Origin: Porphyromonadaceae bacterium UBA7203
GTDB lineage: Bacteria > Bacteroidota > Bacteroidia > Bacteroidales > Muribaculaceae
Length of the DNA stretch: 64,000 nt
NCBI GenBank assembly: GCA_002490725.1
Contig: DKUN01000013.1
Location: 41,762 to 105,761, forward strand
Reading direction: 5' to 3'
Part shown: piece after piece, positions 34,439-43,362 of the stretch
Position numbering within the stretch: position 1 is the first letter of the stretch
Layout: the number at the start of each line of letters is the position of its first letter
Made by a program: the position numbers and the translations under genes
The notes under the pieces: generated by a model
Database searches by the model: none
Told to the model about the DNA's origin: nothing
Seen by the model: only the letters and a program-made list of their open reading frames with translations

Positions 34439-35872
34439 TTATTTCAACTGTTGTTTCGAGAATGTCAGCGTGACTTTGGCGTCTTCGGGAAGGAGCTCGA
34501 CCATCGACGGCATGGCAACCATGGGCGACAGTCCGCTGAGAGTCGAGCCTGAAGTGGCGTAGTATGAGGAACTGTTTTCCGAGACCATCGACACGGGGGT
34601 GATGGTAAACGTAAAGTCCTCGGCTGTGATGGCGTCGCCTTTGGCAATCATTTCTGTCAGATAGCTGCGCATGTTGCCGAAGCTGTAAGTCATTGTCGAC
34701 TTGTTGAATGTGGCGACAAATGAGGTTACGTCGTCGGGCAGCTTGTTGGCGGCAAAGAATTTGTCCTTATCCTTCTTCAGCACCATAAGCAGGTAGGTCG
34801 GAGGTGTGATGCCGCGGCCGTTGGCAATCGAGTCGCACGCGATTTCGAAGCTCATGGTGTTAATCATCGACAGCGACGAGCCGGTCGATTTGTCATAGGC
34901 CTTGATGATGTTCTGAATCGGGAAGTACAAATCGACGTCGCGTCCGGCAGGGCTGAGAATCACCGAGCGGCCTTCGTCGGCCATGCGGGTGATGTTGTCA
35001 GACATTTCGAGGCTGATGTTGGTGTTAGACACGACCTCGGGAGCAGTTGACATATAATAGGTGAAGAGGTGGCGCACCGAGTCAATCATTACGCCGTCGC
35101 TGTTGGGCAGGCGCTCGGTCTTGGTGTAGTAGACCAGCAGGCGTGTGTCGGTGATGCGGGTAACGCGTCCGCTGCCGTAGGTGGCCTTGACGTAGATGCC
35201 CGGGAAGATGTTGCTGACAAATTCATCGGGGTTATTGAACATCTGTCGGGTCGTTGGGTTGCGGAATGCGTCGAATATTTTTTGGCCGAACCCGAGGGGC
35301 AGGTTGGCATAGGCGAAGCGATAGGAGCTGCCGGCTGTTTCTTCCGATATCGACAGGCCTCCGGCGGTGAATATGCCGTGGCCGTGGCAGTCGTCGGCGC
35401 CGGGCGTCGGGTTGTAGAACCCGGTTGAAGCAAATTCGGTGTCGGCGGGGAAGTTGCTGTAGATGGGGTAGGGCAGTTCAACCGAAAGCGGGTAGACGTC
35501 GAAGCCTATCGGTGCGAGAGAGTCGCCGATAAAGCCGTTTTTTTCGAACACGAGCTGCAGCTTGACCGAGTCAAGCTCTACGCCGGTAGTATCGATCGAT
35601 GTTGTCGGGAAAAGTTGAGCTATGTAATCGGCGCGCAGGGTGCCGTAGGTCGGGGCGTCGATTGCTCCGAGCAGCTGGGTTGTGGTGCGCGACTGAACTT
35701 TGGGGTTCAGCACCGATTTAGAGTATATTTTAAAGGTGTCGGTAATGACGATTGAGAACTGGTCTTCAACCAGAGAGCTGCCGGGCATTGACATGCTCGC
35801 TGAGTCATCGCAGGCGGTGAATCCGACTGTCAGCGCTATGGCAGTTGCCAAGCACAGAGGAAGCTGTTTCAT
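34439..35872 (-). CDS. DUF4270 lipoprotein
   Basis: 477 residues from the ATG at 35872 (MKQLPLCLATAIALTVGFTAC), which gives a lipobox ending at Cys21; a longer frame upstream has no signal. The start overlaps the preceding TGA (ATGA). The body matches DUF4270: VEDQFSIVITDTFKIYSKSV near 36, a LRADYIAQL stretch, FFAANKLP, and a C-terminal strand TLTFSKQQLK. Surface or periplasmic role unknown. In Bacteroides it also follows a short glycogen-synthase-like gene. Confidence 0.85.
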   Translation of the reverse strand: MKQLPLCLATAIALTVGFTACDDSASMSMPGSSLVEDQFSIVITDTFKIYSKSVLNPKVQSRTTTQLLGAIDAPTYGTLRADYIAQLFPTTSIDTTGVELDSVKLQLVFEKNGFIGDSLAPIGFDVYPLSVELPYPIYSNFPADTEFASTGFYNPTPGADDCHGHGIFTAGGLSISEETAGSSYRFAYANLPLGFGQKIFDAFRNPTTRQMFNNPDEFVSNIFPGIYVKATYGSGRVTRITDTRLLVYYTKTERLPNSDGVMIDSVRHLFTYYMSTAPEVVSNTNISLEMSDNITRMADEGRSVILSPAGRDVDLYFPIQNIIKAYDKSTGSSLSMINTMSFEIACDSIANGRGITPPTYLLMVLKKDKDKFFAANKLPDDVTSFVATFNKSTMTYSFGNMRSYLTEMIAKGDAITAEDFTFTITPVSMVSENSSSYYATSGSTLSGLSPMVAMPSMVELLPEDAKVTLTFSKQQLK

Positions 35873-36699
35873 TTTGCGGGATTGAGTATTTGATCGTAGA
35901 AGTCGGCGAGAGCCTTGCCGTTCTGCTCGAAGTCGCATTCAAACGGGAGTACGGGCTTGCCCGAAGCCATTGCGTATTCAATGAGCTCGGGGCTTACGTC
36001 GGCATGGCCGACAATGATGGCGTCGGCGTGGTCGATGGCCAGGCGGTTCAGGCTGTCGAAGTCAATAGGCTTGTTTTTGACTGATGCCAGATAACGGTCG
36101 GTGATGCCGTCGGTTTTGAGCTGCTTGTAGGTCTGCGGGTCGAGCGGTTCGGCGGGCACGTTGGATTGGTTGGTCAGCGTGTAGACGATTTTGGTTTTGC
36201 GGAAAACGGGGTCGTCGTTATAGACACGCTTCAGGTACGCGGGGGTCATGGCTGTAAGCCAGCCTGTGCAGTTGATAACCACGGGGTCCCAGCGCAGTTT
36301 CTTCACGGTTTCGGCAACGCCGCGCACGAAGAATACGGTGCGTTCGCCGTTTTCGTCGGCGTGGCTCACGGTTTCCAGTTCGGGCGAGGGGTGGCGTTCG
36401 AAGTAGTCGTCGTTGTCAATGAAGTATACCTGCATTCGCGTAGATTGCATGGTGGCCACTTTGATAACCAGCGGGTGGTCCGTGTCGTCGATGACAATGT
36501 TCATGCCGGACAAGCGTATGACCTCGTGGAGCTGGTTGCGGCGTTCGTTGATATTGCCGTATTTAGGCAGGAAGAGGCGCACTTCGTAGCCGGCTTCCTG
36601 GGCTTTGCGCGGCAGCAGTGTGGAGAGGTCGGCCAGGGGCGACTCGGGCAGGTAGGGCGTGGCCTCCTGCGATATAAAAAGCATTTTAGGTTGGCTCAT
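35869..36699 (-). CDS. Stand-alone GT5 N-domain, glycogen-synthase-like, probably not catalytic
   Basis: 276 residues from the ATG at 36699 (MSQPKMLFISQEATPY). It covers only the N-terminal Rossmann half of glycogen/starch synthase; a full enzyme has about 450-550 residues. The ADP-glucose motif K-x-G-G-L is replaced by ESPLADLSTLLP (19-30), and the HDWHT-type motif by CTGWLTA (144-150). It is widely annotated as glycogen synthase in this phylum, but these losses make that activity doubtful. First gene of its operon; the promoter element is at 36742. Confidence 0.75.
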   Translation of the reverse strand: MSQPKMLFISQEATPYLPESPLADLSTLLPRKAQEAGYEVRLFLPKYGNINERRNQLHEVIRLSGMNIVIDDTDHPLVIKVATMQSTRMQVYFIDNDDYFERHPSPELETVSHADENGERTVFFVRGVAETVKKLRWDPVVINCTGWLTAMTPAYLKRVYNDDPVFRKTKIVYTLTNQSNVPAEPLDPQTYKQLKTDGITDRYLASVKNKPIDFDSLNRLAIDHADAIIVGHADVSPELIEYAMASGKPVLPFECDFEQNGKALADFYDQILNPAK

Positions 36700-36741
36700 G
36701 GGCGAATGATTAGGCTGCTTGATATCAATAAATATAGACTG

Positions 36742-36749
36742 CAAATTTA
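36742..36749 (-). promoter_or_regulatory. TAnnTTTG promoter element of the GT5-DUF4270 operon
   Basis: The minus strand reads TAAATTTG, 42 bases before the ATG at 36699. Confidence 0.6.
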
Positions 36750-36820
36750 CACAAATTTTCGCGAAAAACAAAATCGGAGCCCCCGGTGTTATATAATCAA
36801 ACGTTTAACTATTACAAAAA

Positions 36821-36828
36821 TACATTTG
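36821..36828 (+). promoter_or_regulatory. Possible TAnnTTTG element touching the HdeD start
   Basis: TACATTTG ends two bases before the ATG at 36831. It may be a leaderless promoter or a chance match. Confidence 0.35.
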
Positions 36829-36830
36829 TT

Positions 36831-37385
36831 ATGAACAGACAAACTTCCGTATTCTGGGGCCAGACCAAGCTTTGGTGGCTCGTATTGATTGTAAGTATCC
36901 TCATGGTGGTGGCAGGTTTTGCCTACTGGTTCTTCCCCGCTATAGGTTATGCGGTAGCGTCGGTGCTGTTCGGCTGGATGCTGATTGCGATCGGCATTGT
37001 ACAGCTCTGTGTCAGCGCCGGCGAAACCCGTCCGCGCGGCTGGGGCTGGTGGCTTGCCGGCGGCGTAATCGACATGTTTATCGGCTTTATGCTGGTGCGC
37101 AATGTGACGCTGGCCGAGGCGGTGTTCCCCTACTTTATTGCCTTTGTGTTTATTTTCTGGGGCGTCGGCGCGCTTGTCGGTGCGGTTAACTCCCGAGCCC
37201 GCAAGTATTGGTGGCTTCAGCTGATTAACGGCATTCTGCTTCTGCTGATCGGATTTTTCTTCCTCGAAGCCGGCTATCTTGAAAATATGGTAAACGTGAG
37301 CTTCCTGACCTCGCTTGCATTCATCTACTGGGGCTTCACCCTTGCAATGAGTGCCTATGACATGAAGCCCTCGCGCGTCAAATAA
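36831..37385 (+). CDS. HdeD-family membrane protein (DUF308)
   Basis: 184 residues with six membrane helices (about 15-33, 38-58, 70-88, 95-115, 123-142, 150-168). The repeated glycine-rich pairs and internal duplication match HdeD, linked to acid stress in Enterobacteria. The start is at 36831 (MNRQTSVFWGQTKLWW); an in-frame extension upstream overlaps the promoter region. Monocistronic. Confidence 0.82.
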   Translation: MNRQTSVFWGQTKLWWLVLIVSILMVVAGFAYWFFPAIGYAVASVLFGWMLIAIGIVQLCVSAGETRPRGWGWWLAGGVIDMFIGFMLVRNVTLAEAVFPYFIAFVFIFWGVGALVGAVNSRARKYWWLQLINGILLLLIGFFFLEAGYLENMVNVSFLTSLAFIYWGFTLAMSAYDMKPSRVK

Positions 37386-37670
37386 CGGCATGTCGGGTTC
37401 GGCCTGTGTCGGCCTATTATTGCCCGGCCCCGGATATCCGCCTTTGAAATCCGGGGCCTTGAGCGGGCCGATTTCCGGATAAAAGGCCCCGTGCGGCGCG
37501 TTGCGGAAAAGTTGTGTCGTAGTGTTAATTCGGCGGCAATATGCAGCATGTTTCAAAAAAAAGTCGTATCTTTGTCAACGAATCCATTAAACCTCTGACT
37601 TTTCTGATTGTCTAAAGGTTATAAACCGATTGACGGAATAAAGAAACACTTAAAATAGAAAGGCAAAACA
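37386..37670. other. Intergenic region with a hairpin and the downstream promoter
   Basis: GGCCCCGGAT and ATCCGGGGCC, separated by 13 bases, form a strong 10-bp stem soon after the HdeD stop; there is no T-run. A TATCTTTG promoter element at 37567-37574 serves the gene at 37671, leaving a leader of about 90 bases in which I see no clear riboswitch. Confidence 0.55.
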
Positions 37671-38918
37671 ATGAAAGCGACGACTTCACGCAGAATGCTC
37701 CTGATTGCCGGAGTTTTTGCTCTGCTGTCGGCCGGTGCCGCAGCCCAGGGCTATTATGACGACGACATCTATTTCGACGCCTCGAAAGCCAAGAAAGAGA
37801 AGGCTGTCAAGGCGGCCGAATCCGGTGTCGCCGTCCGCACAGGCTCGTCGGCTGCGTCGGTAGCCGATGCTCAGTCCGGCTCGACGCGCAATGTCGACGA
37901 ATATAACCGCCGCGGAAGCTATAAGCCCGTCAAGGAAACGGCAACCGATCTCGGCGACAATTTTACTTACACCCGCCGCATCGAGCAGTTTTCAAACCCT
38001 GATATCGTGGCCGCTTCGAACGACGATGAGCTGAAGTATTACTATAGCTACGCCGACGACGAACTCGCCGGCTCGACAGGTTCCGCTTCGCCCTCGGTCA
38101 TCAATATCTATGTTAATAATCCCGACCCCTGGGAATACATGTGGCGGTCCTATTATTACCCGTCGGCATGGTCGTGGGCGGTAAGGCCTTCGTATTGCTA
38201 CTATAACCCCTGGTGGGGTTATGACTGGTGGGGACCCTCGTGGGGTTGCGGCCCCGTTTGGAGCACTTCATGGGGCTGGGGCTGGATTCATCATCACGGA
38301 CCTTCGTGGGGCTGGGGCTGGACTCCCGGTTGGGGCGGATGGTATCCCTCCCACACCCCGCAGAAACCCGTCAACCGTCCCGGTTGGGGTGGCTCCGGCG
38401 TTTCGGGTACTCACGGTCGCCCGGTGGCCGGAAGCGGTGTAGGACGCCGTCCGTCCGGTACGCGCCCCACCGTCACGACCGGCACCGGCCGCAACTCCGG
38501 CCGCAATTCGGGTCAGGCCGTAAGCGGCCGCCGTCCCGGCAGTTCGCGCCCTGCTTCGGGCTATAATCCGTCGGATGCGACACGCCCGGGCAACACGTCT
38601 GCAACTAATTCGGGCCGCGCAGGCTATAACCGTGGCGGCGTGCGTCGCGGCAGCTCGACCTCGACAACCATCGGACGCACATCGGGTTCGGCTACCAGCG
38701 GCCGCACCGGCGCGTCAACGTCATCTTCCTCATCCTCTTACAATCCTGGTCACAACAGCTACAACAGCGGCCGCACCGGCACGTCATCGACCTCATCCTC
38801 CTCTTCCTACAATTCGGGCCGCAGCAGCTACAACAGCGGTCGCAGCAGCTATGGCGGCGGAAGCTCTTCGTCGGGCCGCTCAGGCGGTTCGGGTCGCTCA
38901 GGCGGCGGACGTCGCTGA
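37671..38918 (+). CDS. Secreted low-complexity Trp/Gly- and Ser/Arg-rich protein
   Basis: 415 residues with a signal peptide (cleavage near AAAQG). After an acidic N-terminal part, residues about 150-230 are Trp, Tyr, Gly and Pro rich (SWGWGWIHHHGPSWGWGW), including an HHH cluster. The last ~180 residues are Ser, Gly, Arg, Thr repeats (SSYNSGRSSYNSGRSSYGGG). No enzymatic motif. Members of this Bacteroidales group appear envelope- or matrix-associated; function unknown. The downstream barrel protein gene lies 66 bases away. Confidence 0.7.
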   Translation: MKATTSRRMLLIAGVFALLSAGAAAQGYYDDDIYFDASKAKKEKAVKAAESGVAVRTGSSAASVADAQSGSTRNVDEYNRRGSYKPVKETATDLGDNFTYTRRIEQFSNPDIVAASNDDELKYYYSYADDELAGSTGSASPSVINIYVNNPDPWEYMWRSYYYPSAWSWAVRPSYCYYNPWWGYDWWGPSWGCGPVWSTSWGWGWIHHHGPSWGWGWTPGWGGWYPSHTPQKPVNRPGWGGSGVSGTHGRPVAGSGVGRRPSGTRPTVTTGTGRNSGRNSGQAVSGRRPGSSRPASGYNPSDATRPGNTSATNSGRAGYNRGGVRRGSSTSTTIGRTSGSATSGRTGASTSSSSSSYNPGHNSYNSGRTGTSSTSSSSSYNSGRSSYNSGRSSYGGGSSSSGRSGGSGRSGGGRR

Positions 38919-38984
38919 CGCTGACCGGCTCGCTCTCCTTTCTCCTCTCATTTCAGCTAACAAATCGCTAAAAAGTCCACTCTA

Positions 38985-40658
38985 ATGAAAAGAAGCATAA
39001 TTCTGATTTCAAGTATGGCGGTCGGGGTAGCCTCGCTGATGGCTCAGGGTGCTACCGATCTGTTCACCCTTTCGGGGAGCCAGTTGCGCGGCACCGCGCG
39101 CTATGTGTCGATGGCGGGTGCGTTCGGCGCTCTTGGAGGCGACATTTCGACTCTCACGCAGAACCCGGCCGGTATCGGCGTTTATCGCAGCAGCGATATT
39201 ACGGCGACGCTTGATATTGACCCTCAGCGCGTAACGCTGGGCAATACCGGCTCGCAGGCCTATACCGACAAGAGCACTTTCGCGGCCTGTAATAACTTTG
39301 GCTATGTCGGAGCCGTGAATCTCGGAAATTCGATTATGCCATATTTTCAGTGGGGCGCGAGCTATAATCGCATTAACTCGTTTAACAGGCAGTATCGCGG
39401 ATATTTTCCGACAATCAACACTTCCTGGTCCAATGCCGTAGCCTACACCTCGGCCGGTTACCCCGAGGGTATGCTGTTCGGCACGGAAAAGTATGATCCC
39501 TTTTTTGACTCATCGGCCGACTGGCTGTCGGTTCTTGCCTATAACACGATGCTGATAAACCCGAGTCCGCTTCCCGGCGCGACCGACGGTCAGTATGTCG
39601 GCTTGTTTCAAGGTAACTCATCGGGCAATGCCGAGGTCGACGTGGTCGAGCGCGGTTATGTCGACGAGTATTCAATCAACTTCGGCGGTAATTTCTCCGA
39701 TATGATTTACTGGGGCATCGGTTTCGGAATTCGTGACCTCAGCTTTACGCGCACGGCCAATTATAACGAGCAAATCAGCAATGCGTGGGTGCCCGTGAGC
39801 AATGATGAAGAGAATGGAATGCAATACGGCACCGGTGCGGCCGAGTGGGGCATCGACACCTATCAGCACGTTTCCGGCTCGGGCTTTAATCTGAAACTCG
39901 GACTGATTTTTAAACCAGTCAACGAGTTTCGTCTCGGCCTGGCCGTGCATACGCCTACCTGGTACAAACTTGACTTCCATCAGAGAGCCGAAGTGCTCTA
40001 TGGTCTCGGCTTTTTCGATGACAAAACGGGCTACTATACCTTCGATAATTATCCCGGAGGCGACGATAATCCGTATGCGTCGACCGGCGATGGCTTCTGG
40101 AGCCGCTCGATTAAGACTCCCTGGCGCGTCATGGCCTCGGCGGCAGGCGTAGTCGGCGGTCGCTTCATTATCTCGGCCGACTATGTGTATGAAGCATATA
40201 ACAACATGGCCGAGACCGGAAATGACGCGAGCGTTGAGGTGGCCGAAGATGTCAAGCAGTACTATCAGGGCTCGCATGAGTTGCGGCTTGGTGCAGAGCT
40301 GCGCATCACTCCCCGGTTTTCGCTGCGCGCCGGTTACGGCTATAAGTCGACTGCCGCCAAATCTGCGGCGTCAAATGCGGGCGAGTATATCTACACTTCG
40401 GGCGTGAATTCGATGTATGCTTTTGACGGCGACCGCCATAACGTTACCTTCGGCCTGGGCTATCGCTTCGGTCAGTTCTATGCTGACGTGGCCTATGTTC
40501 ACACCTCTCAGCAGTCGCAGTGGTACGCTTTCTCGCCATTCCCTCGCCAGAACAACTCGACATATTCTCTGATGAGCGATGCGTCGGCAAGCGCCCCGAG
40601 TGCCGTTCTTACCGATACTCACAACCGTATAGCTCTCACCATCGGCTATCGCTTCTGA
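38985..40658 (+). CDS. OmpP1/FadL-family outer-membrane protein
   Basis: 557 residues. Signal peptide (MKRSIILISSMAVGVASLMAQG) then the OmpP1/FadL N-terminus TLSGSQLRGTARYVSMAGAFGALGGDISTLTQNPAGIGVYRSSD, which forms the plug-like hatch. The barrel ends with the aromatic residue GYRF. The family imports hydrophobic compounds; the ligand here is unknown. Closely follows the low-complexity protein gene. Ends before a terminator. Confidence 0.88.
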   Translation: MKRSIILISSMAVGVASLMAQGATDLFTLSGSQLRGTARYVSMAGAFGALGGDISTLTQNPAGIGVYRSSDITATLDIDPQRVTLGNTGSQAYTDKSTFAACNNFGYVGAVNLGNSIMPYFQWGASYNRINSFNRQYRGYFPTINTSWSNAVAYTSAGYPEGMLFGTEKYDPFFDSSADWLSVLAYNTMLINPSPLPGATDGQYVGLFQGNSSGNAEVDVVERGYVDEYSINFGGNFSDMIYWGIGFGIRDLSFTRTANYNEQISNAWVPVSNDEENGMQYGTGAAEWGIDTYQHVSGSGFNLKLGLIFKPVNEFRLGLAVHTPTWYKLDFHQRAEVLYGLGFFDDKTGYYTFDNYPGGDDNPYASTGDGFWSRSIKTPWRVMASAAGVVGGRFIISADYVYEAYNNMAETGNDASVEVAEDVKQYYQGSHELRLGAELRITPRFSLRAGYGYKSTAAKSAASNAGEYIYTSGVNSMYAFDGDRHNVTFGLGYRFGQFYADVAYVHTSQQSQWYAFSPFPRQNNSTYSLMSDASASAPSAVLTDTHNRIALTIGYRF

Positions 40659-40686
40659 TTCAAGCCGCTATTGAGCAATATCATTG

Positions 40687-40714
40687 CAGGCGGGCGCCAT
40701 TACGGCAGCCCGCC
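40687..40714 (+). terminator. Hairpin terminator after the OmpP1 gene
   Basis: AGGCGGGC (40687-40694) pairs with GCCCGCCT (40707-40714), then TGTGTTTATT. Confidence 0.65.
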
Positions 40715-40796
40715 TGTGTTTATTCCGGCGGGCGGCGGGCGGTGAGGTTTTAGGTGTTTTTATGAATTTTTTGTTTTGGGGTTGGAAAAAATTGTC

Positions 40797-40804
40797 TAAA
40801 TTTG
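40797..40804 (+). promoter_or_regulatory. TAnnTTTG promoter element of the ten-gene unit
   Basis: TAAATTTG, 23 bases before the ATG at 40828, with a TTGG at -33. Nearly all of 40828-54256 appears to be transcribed from here. Confidence 0.65.
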
Positions 40805-40827
40805 TAGGTTGAATTACGAATACTCTT

Positions 40828-41730
40828 ATGAAACGATTTAGCTTGTTGATTGCCGGCTTGTTGATTGCTCTCGGCGCATGCGCCCAGGGCGCTACGCTGT
40901 TTGCATATCCCGTGGCGCCGGAGTCGCTTCCGTTCGGACGTCCCCGCGCCAATTATGTCGTAGAGCATTTCTGGGACGCCATGCCCTGGAAAACCGCCCA
41001 TACCATGCCGATGAAGATGGAGAACACGCTGCGCGGCTTTGCCGACTTCCTTCCTATTGCGTCGGCCGACACGGTACATCGCTCAGTCAACAAGCTGATT
41101 GCCGGCGCACGCAAGAAAGCCGAGTGTTTCGACGCTCTGATGACTATGGCTGAGGCGACGTTTTATTCCGACACGGCCTACCTTTATTCCGACGAGGTTT
41201 ACCTGCCCTTTGTCGAGGCTGCATCGAAGTTCAAGAAGTTACCTGCCGAGCGTCGCGAGCGTTATGCTCGCCAGGCACATGTAATCAAGGCTTCGTCGGA
41301 GGGCATGACGCTTCCCGAAATCACGGCGCGACGCAGCGACGGCTCGGAGTTCGCACTTAACGACACGGTGTCGGGTGCGATGACCTATGTAATCATCATT
41401 GAGCAGCCCGGTTCATCGCGTTTTGACCGCGTGCGTTTTGCGGCCAATCATGCAGTCAATTCCCTGGCCGAGGCTGGGCTGATAAAGCTGATGCTCATCT
41501 ATGCCGGCGAGGCTCCCGAGCAATGGTGGCTCACCACGGCCGGCCTTTCCGGAAGCTGGAGCGTCGGAGAGTTGCCCGATGCCGCCGAGTGGTTTGACCT
41601 TCGCCAGTCGCCCGGCGTCTATCTGCTTGACGGCAAAATGACGGTTACGGCCAAGATGATGCCTGTCGACGTCTTGATTGCGAACTGCGAGAATCTGGTT
41701 AACTCGATTAACAGAAGTATTGTCGAATGA
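40828..41730 (+). CDS. DUF5106 protein with cysteine-less thioredoxin-like domain
   Basis: 300 residues with a signal peptide or lipobox-like end (LLIALGACAQ, residues 11-20). Residues about 35-150 match DUF5106, which in Bacteroidales usually precedes a thioredoxin domain. The C-terminal part (TLPEITARRSDGS from 161) has a thioredoxin-like layout, but where the CxxC should be there is EQPGSSRFD (192-200). A redox role is therefore unlikely; it may bind a partner. It overlaps mnmA by four bases. Confidence 0.72.
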   Translation: MKRFSLLIAGLLIALGACAQGATLFAYPVAPESLPFGRPRANYVVEHFWDAMPWKTAHTMPMKMENTLRGFADFLPIASADTVHRSVNKLIAGARKKAECFDALMTMAEATFYSDTAYLYSDEVYLPFVEAASKFKKLPAERRERYARQAHVIKASSEGMTLPEITARRSDGSEFALNDTVSGAMTYVIIIEQPGSSRFDRVRFAANHAVNSLAEAGLIKLMLIYAGEAPEQWWLTTAGLSGSWSVGELPDAAEWFDLRQSPGVYLLDGKMTVTAKMMPVDVLIANCENLVNSINRSIVE

Positions 41731-42779
41731 GAGTCGCAGCGCTGATTTCAGGCGGCGTTGACAGTGCCGTCGCAGTTCACAGGCTTGTTGAGCAGGGTCA
41801 TGATATCCACCTCTTTTACATACGCATAGGCCTCGATAACGGCGAGGGCGACTGCTCAGCCGAGGAGGATATAGAAATGTGTCAGTACATTGCCGCGCAC
41901 TACGGCCTGCCGTTTGATGTGGTGTCGCTCCATCAGGAGTACTGGGACTCGGTTATGGCCTATGCGCTTGACACGGTGAGTCGCGGATTGACCCCGAATC
42001 CGGATATAATGTGTAACCGCCTCATCAAGTTCGGCTACTTTGAAGAGCGCTGGGGCCGTGAATTTGACAAAACAGCTACCGGCCATTATGCGCGCACACT
42101 GACCGGCGACGACGGGCTGGTTTATCTCGCAACGGCTCCCGATCCGGTAAAGGACCAGACCGACTTTCTGGCGCGCATAACCTACGCTCAGCTCGCCCAC
42201 GCCATGTTCCCTATAGGCGATATTCCGAAGAGCGAGGTGCGCCGCCTGGCCATAGCAGCCAATCTGCCCAACGCCTATCGTCGTGACAGTCAGGGAATAT
42301 GCTTTCTGGGTAATATCAACTACAACGACTTTATTCGCCGTCACCTCGGCGAGCGTCCCGGCGCCATTGTCGAACTCGAAACCGGACGCAAACTCGGCGA
42401 GCATCGCGGCATATGGTTTCACACCATCGGTCAGCGCAAGGGTCTCGGCCTGAGCGGCGGTCCATGGTTCGTTGTGCGCAAAAACATCGACGACAATGTG
42501 CTCTATGTCAGTCGCGGCTATGACACCGAAAAGCAGTATGGACGCGAAATCATACTCGATGAGATGCACTGGATTACGCGCAATCCGGGCCTGACGGAAA
42601 TATCGTTCAAGAACCGCCACATGCCCGAATTCATTCCCGGACGGCTCGAACTGCTCGATGACGGTCGCTATCGGATTGAGAGCGAATTGAAGGTTCAAGG
42701 CATCGCTCCGGGCCAATTTGCGGTTATTTATGACCGCGACCACACCATTTGCCATGGTTCAGCTGTTATAACCTTATAA
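41727..42779 (+). CDS. mnmA: tRNA 2-thiouridylase MnmA
   Basis: 350 residues. Thiolates U34 of tRNA-Lys/Glu/Gln. PP-loop SGGVDSAV at 8-15. Catalytic Cys pair: NPDIMCNRLIKFG (Cys near 94) and QGICFLG (Cys near 190). The LTPNPD motif and HTIGQRKGLGL stretch are canonical. Normal length. Confidence 0.93.
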   Translation: MRVAALISGGVDSAVAVHRLVEQGHDIHLFYIRIGLDNGEGDCSAEEDIEMCQYIAAHYGLPFDVVSLHQEYWDSVMAYALDTVSRGLTPNPDIMCNRLIKFGYFEERWGREFDKTATGHYARTLTGDDGLVYLATAPDPVKDQTDFLARITYAQLAHAMFPIGDIPKSEVRRLAIAANLPNAYRRDSQGICFLGNINYNDFIRRHLGERPGAIVELETGRKLGEHRGIWFHTIGQRKGLGLSGGPWFVVRKNIDDNVLYVSRGYDTEKQYGREIILDEMHWITRNPGLTEISFKNRHMPEFIPGRLELLDDGRYRIESELKVQGIAPGQFAVIYDRDHTICHGSAVITL

Positions 42780-42795
42780 TTGTGAATTCGGATTT

Positions 42796-43362
42796 ATGGA
42801 ACAGAAACGCATCAGACTCACGGTTATGGGAATGAGCACCGGCGAGATTTCGCGCGGTGCCTATGCCTTGATTCTCGCGCAGGTCGACGGCCCGGTCAAG
42901 ATTCCGATCGTAATAGCCGAGGCAGAGGCGCGCTCGATTGCCGCGCGCATGGAGCATCTGACACTGCCGCGTCCGATGACCCACGACCTGTTTGCCTCGT
43001 TTGCCCAGGCCTTCGGCATCGCCATGGTCGAAGTGTTTATCCATAAGTTTGAAGACGGGGTGTTTCACTCCGAAATCACCTTTACCGACGGCGAGCGCCG
43101 GGTTACGTTCGACTCGCGCACGTCTGACGCCGTTGCCATTGCCATGCGCACCGGCTCGCCTATCTATACCACCGAAGAAATTCTTCATGAATGTGGCTTC
43201 ATCATGGAAGAACAGGCTCCGGCTGAAGCCGCTGCCGCCAAGACTCCTGCCGAACAGACCGTCGAGGAGCTCGAGCGGCTGCGCGACGAGGCCGTGGAGT
43301 CGGAAGACTATGAGGAAGCCCGACGTCTGACCGAAATCATAAACCAAAAGAAAAGCATATGA
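42796..43362 (+). CDS. Bifunctional nuclease family protein (DUF151) with UVR tail
   Basis: 188 residues. N-terminal DUF151 (VMGMSTGEISRGAYALILAQVDG ... RSIAARME ... FDSRTSDAVAIAMRTG SPIY) and C-terminal UVR-type helical motif (TVEELERLRDEAVESEDYEEARRL). In Bacteroidales this pairing is common. Nuclease activity has been shown for plant relatives; the bacterial role is unsettled. A 4-base overlap links it to the MFS gene. Confidence 0.88.
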   Translation: MEQKRIRLTVMGMSTGEISRGAYALILAQVDGPVKIPIVIAEAEARSIAARMEHLTLPRPMTHDLFASFAQAFGIAMVEVFIHKFEDGVFHSEITFTDGERRVTFDSRTSDAVAIAMRTGSPIYTTEEILHECGFIMEEQAPAEAAAAKTPAEQTVEELERLRDEAVESEDYEEARRLTEIINQKKSI

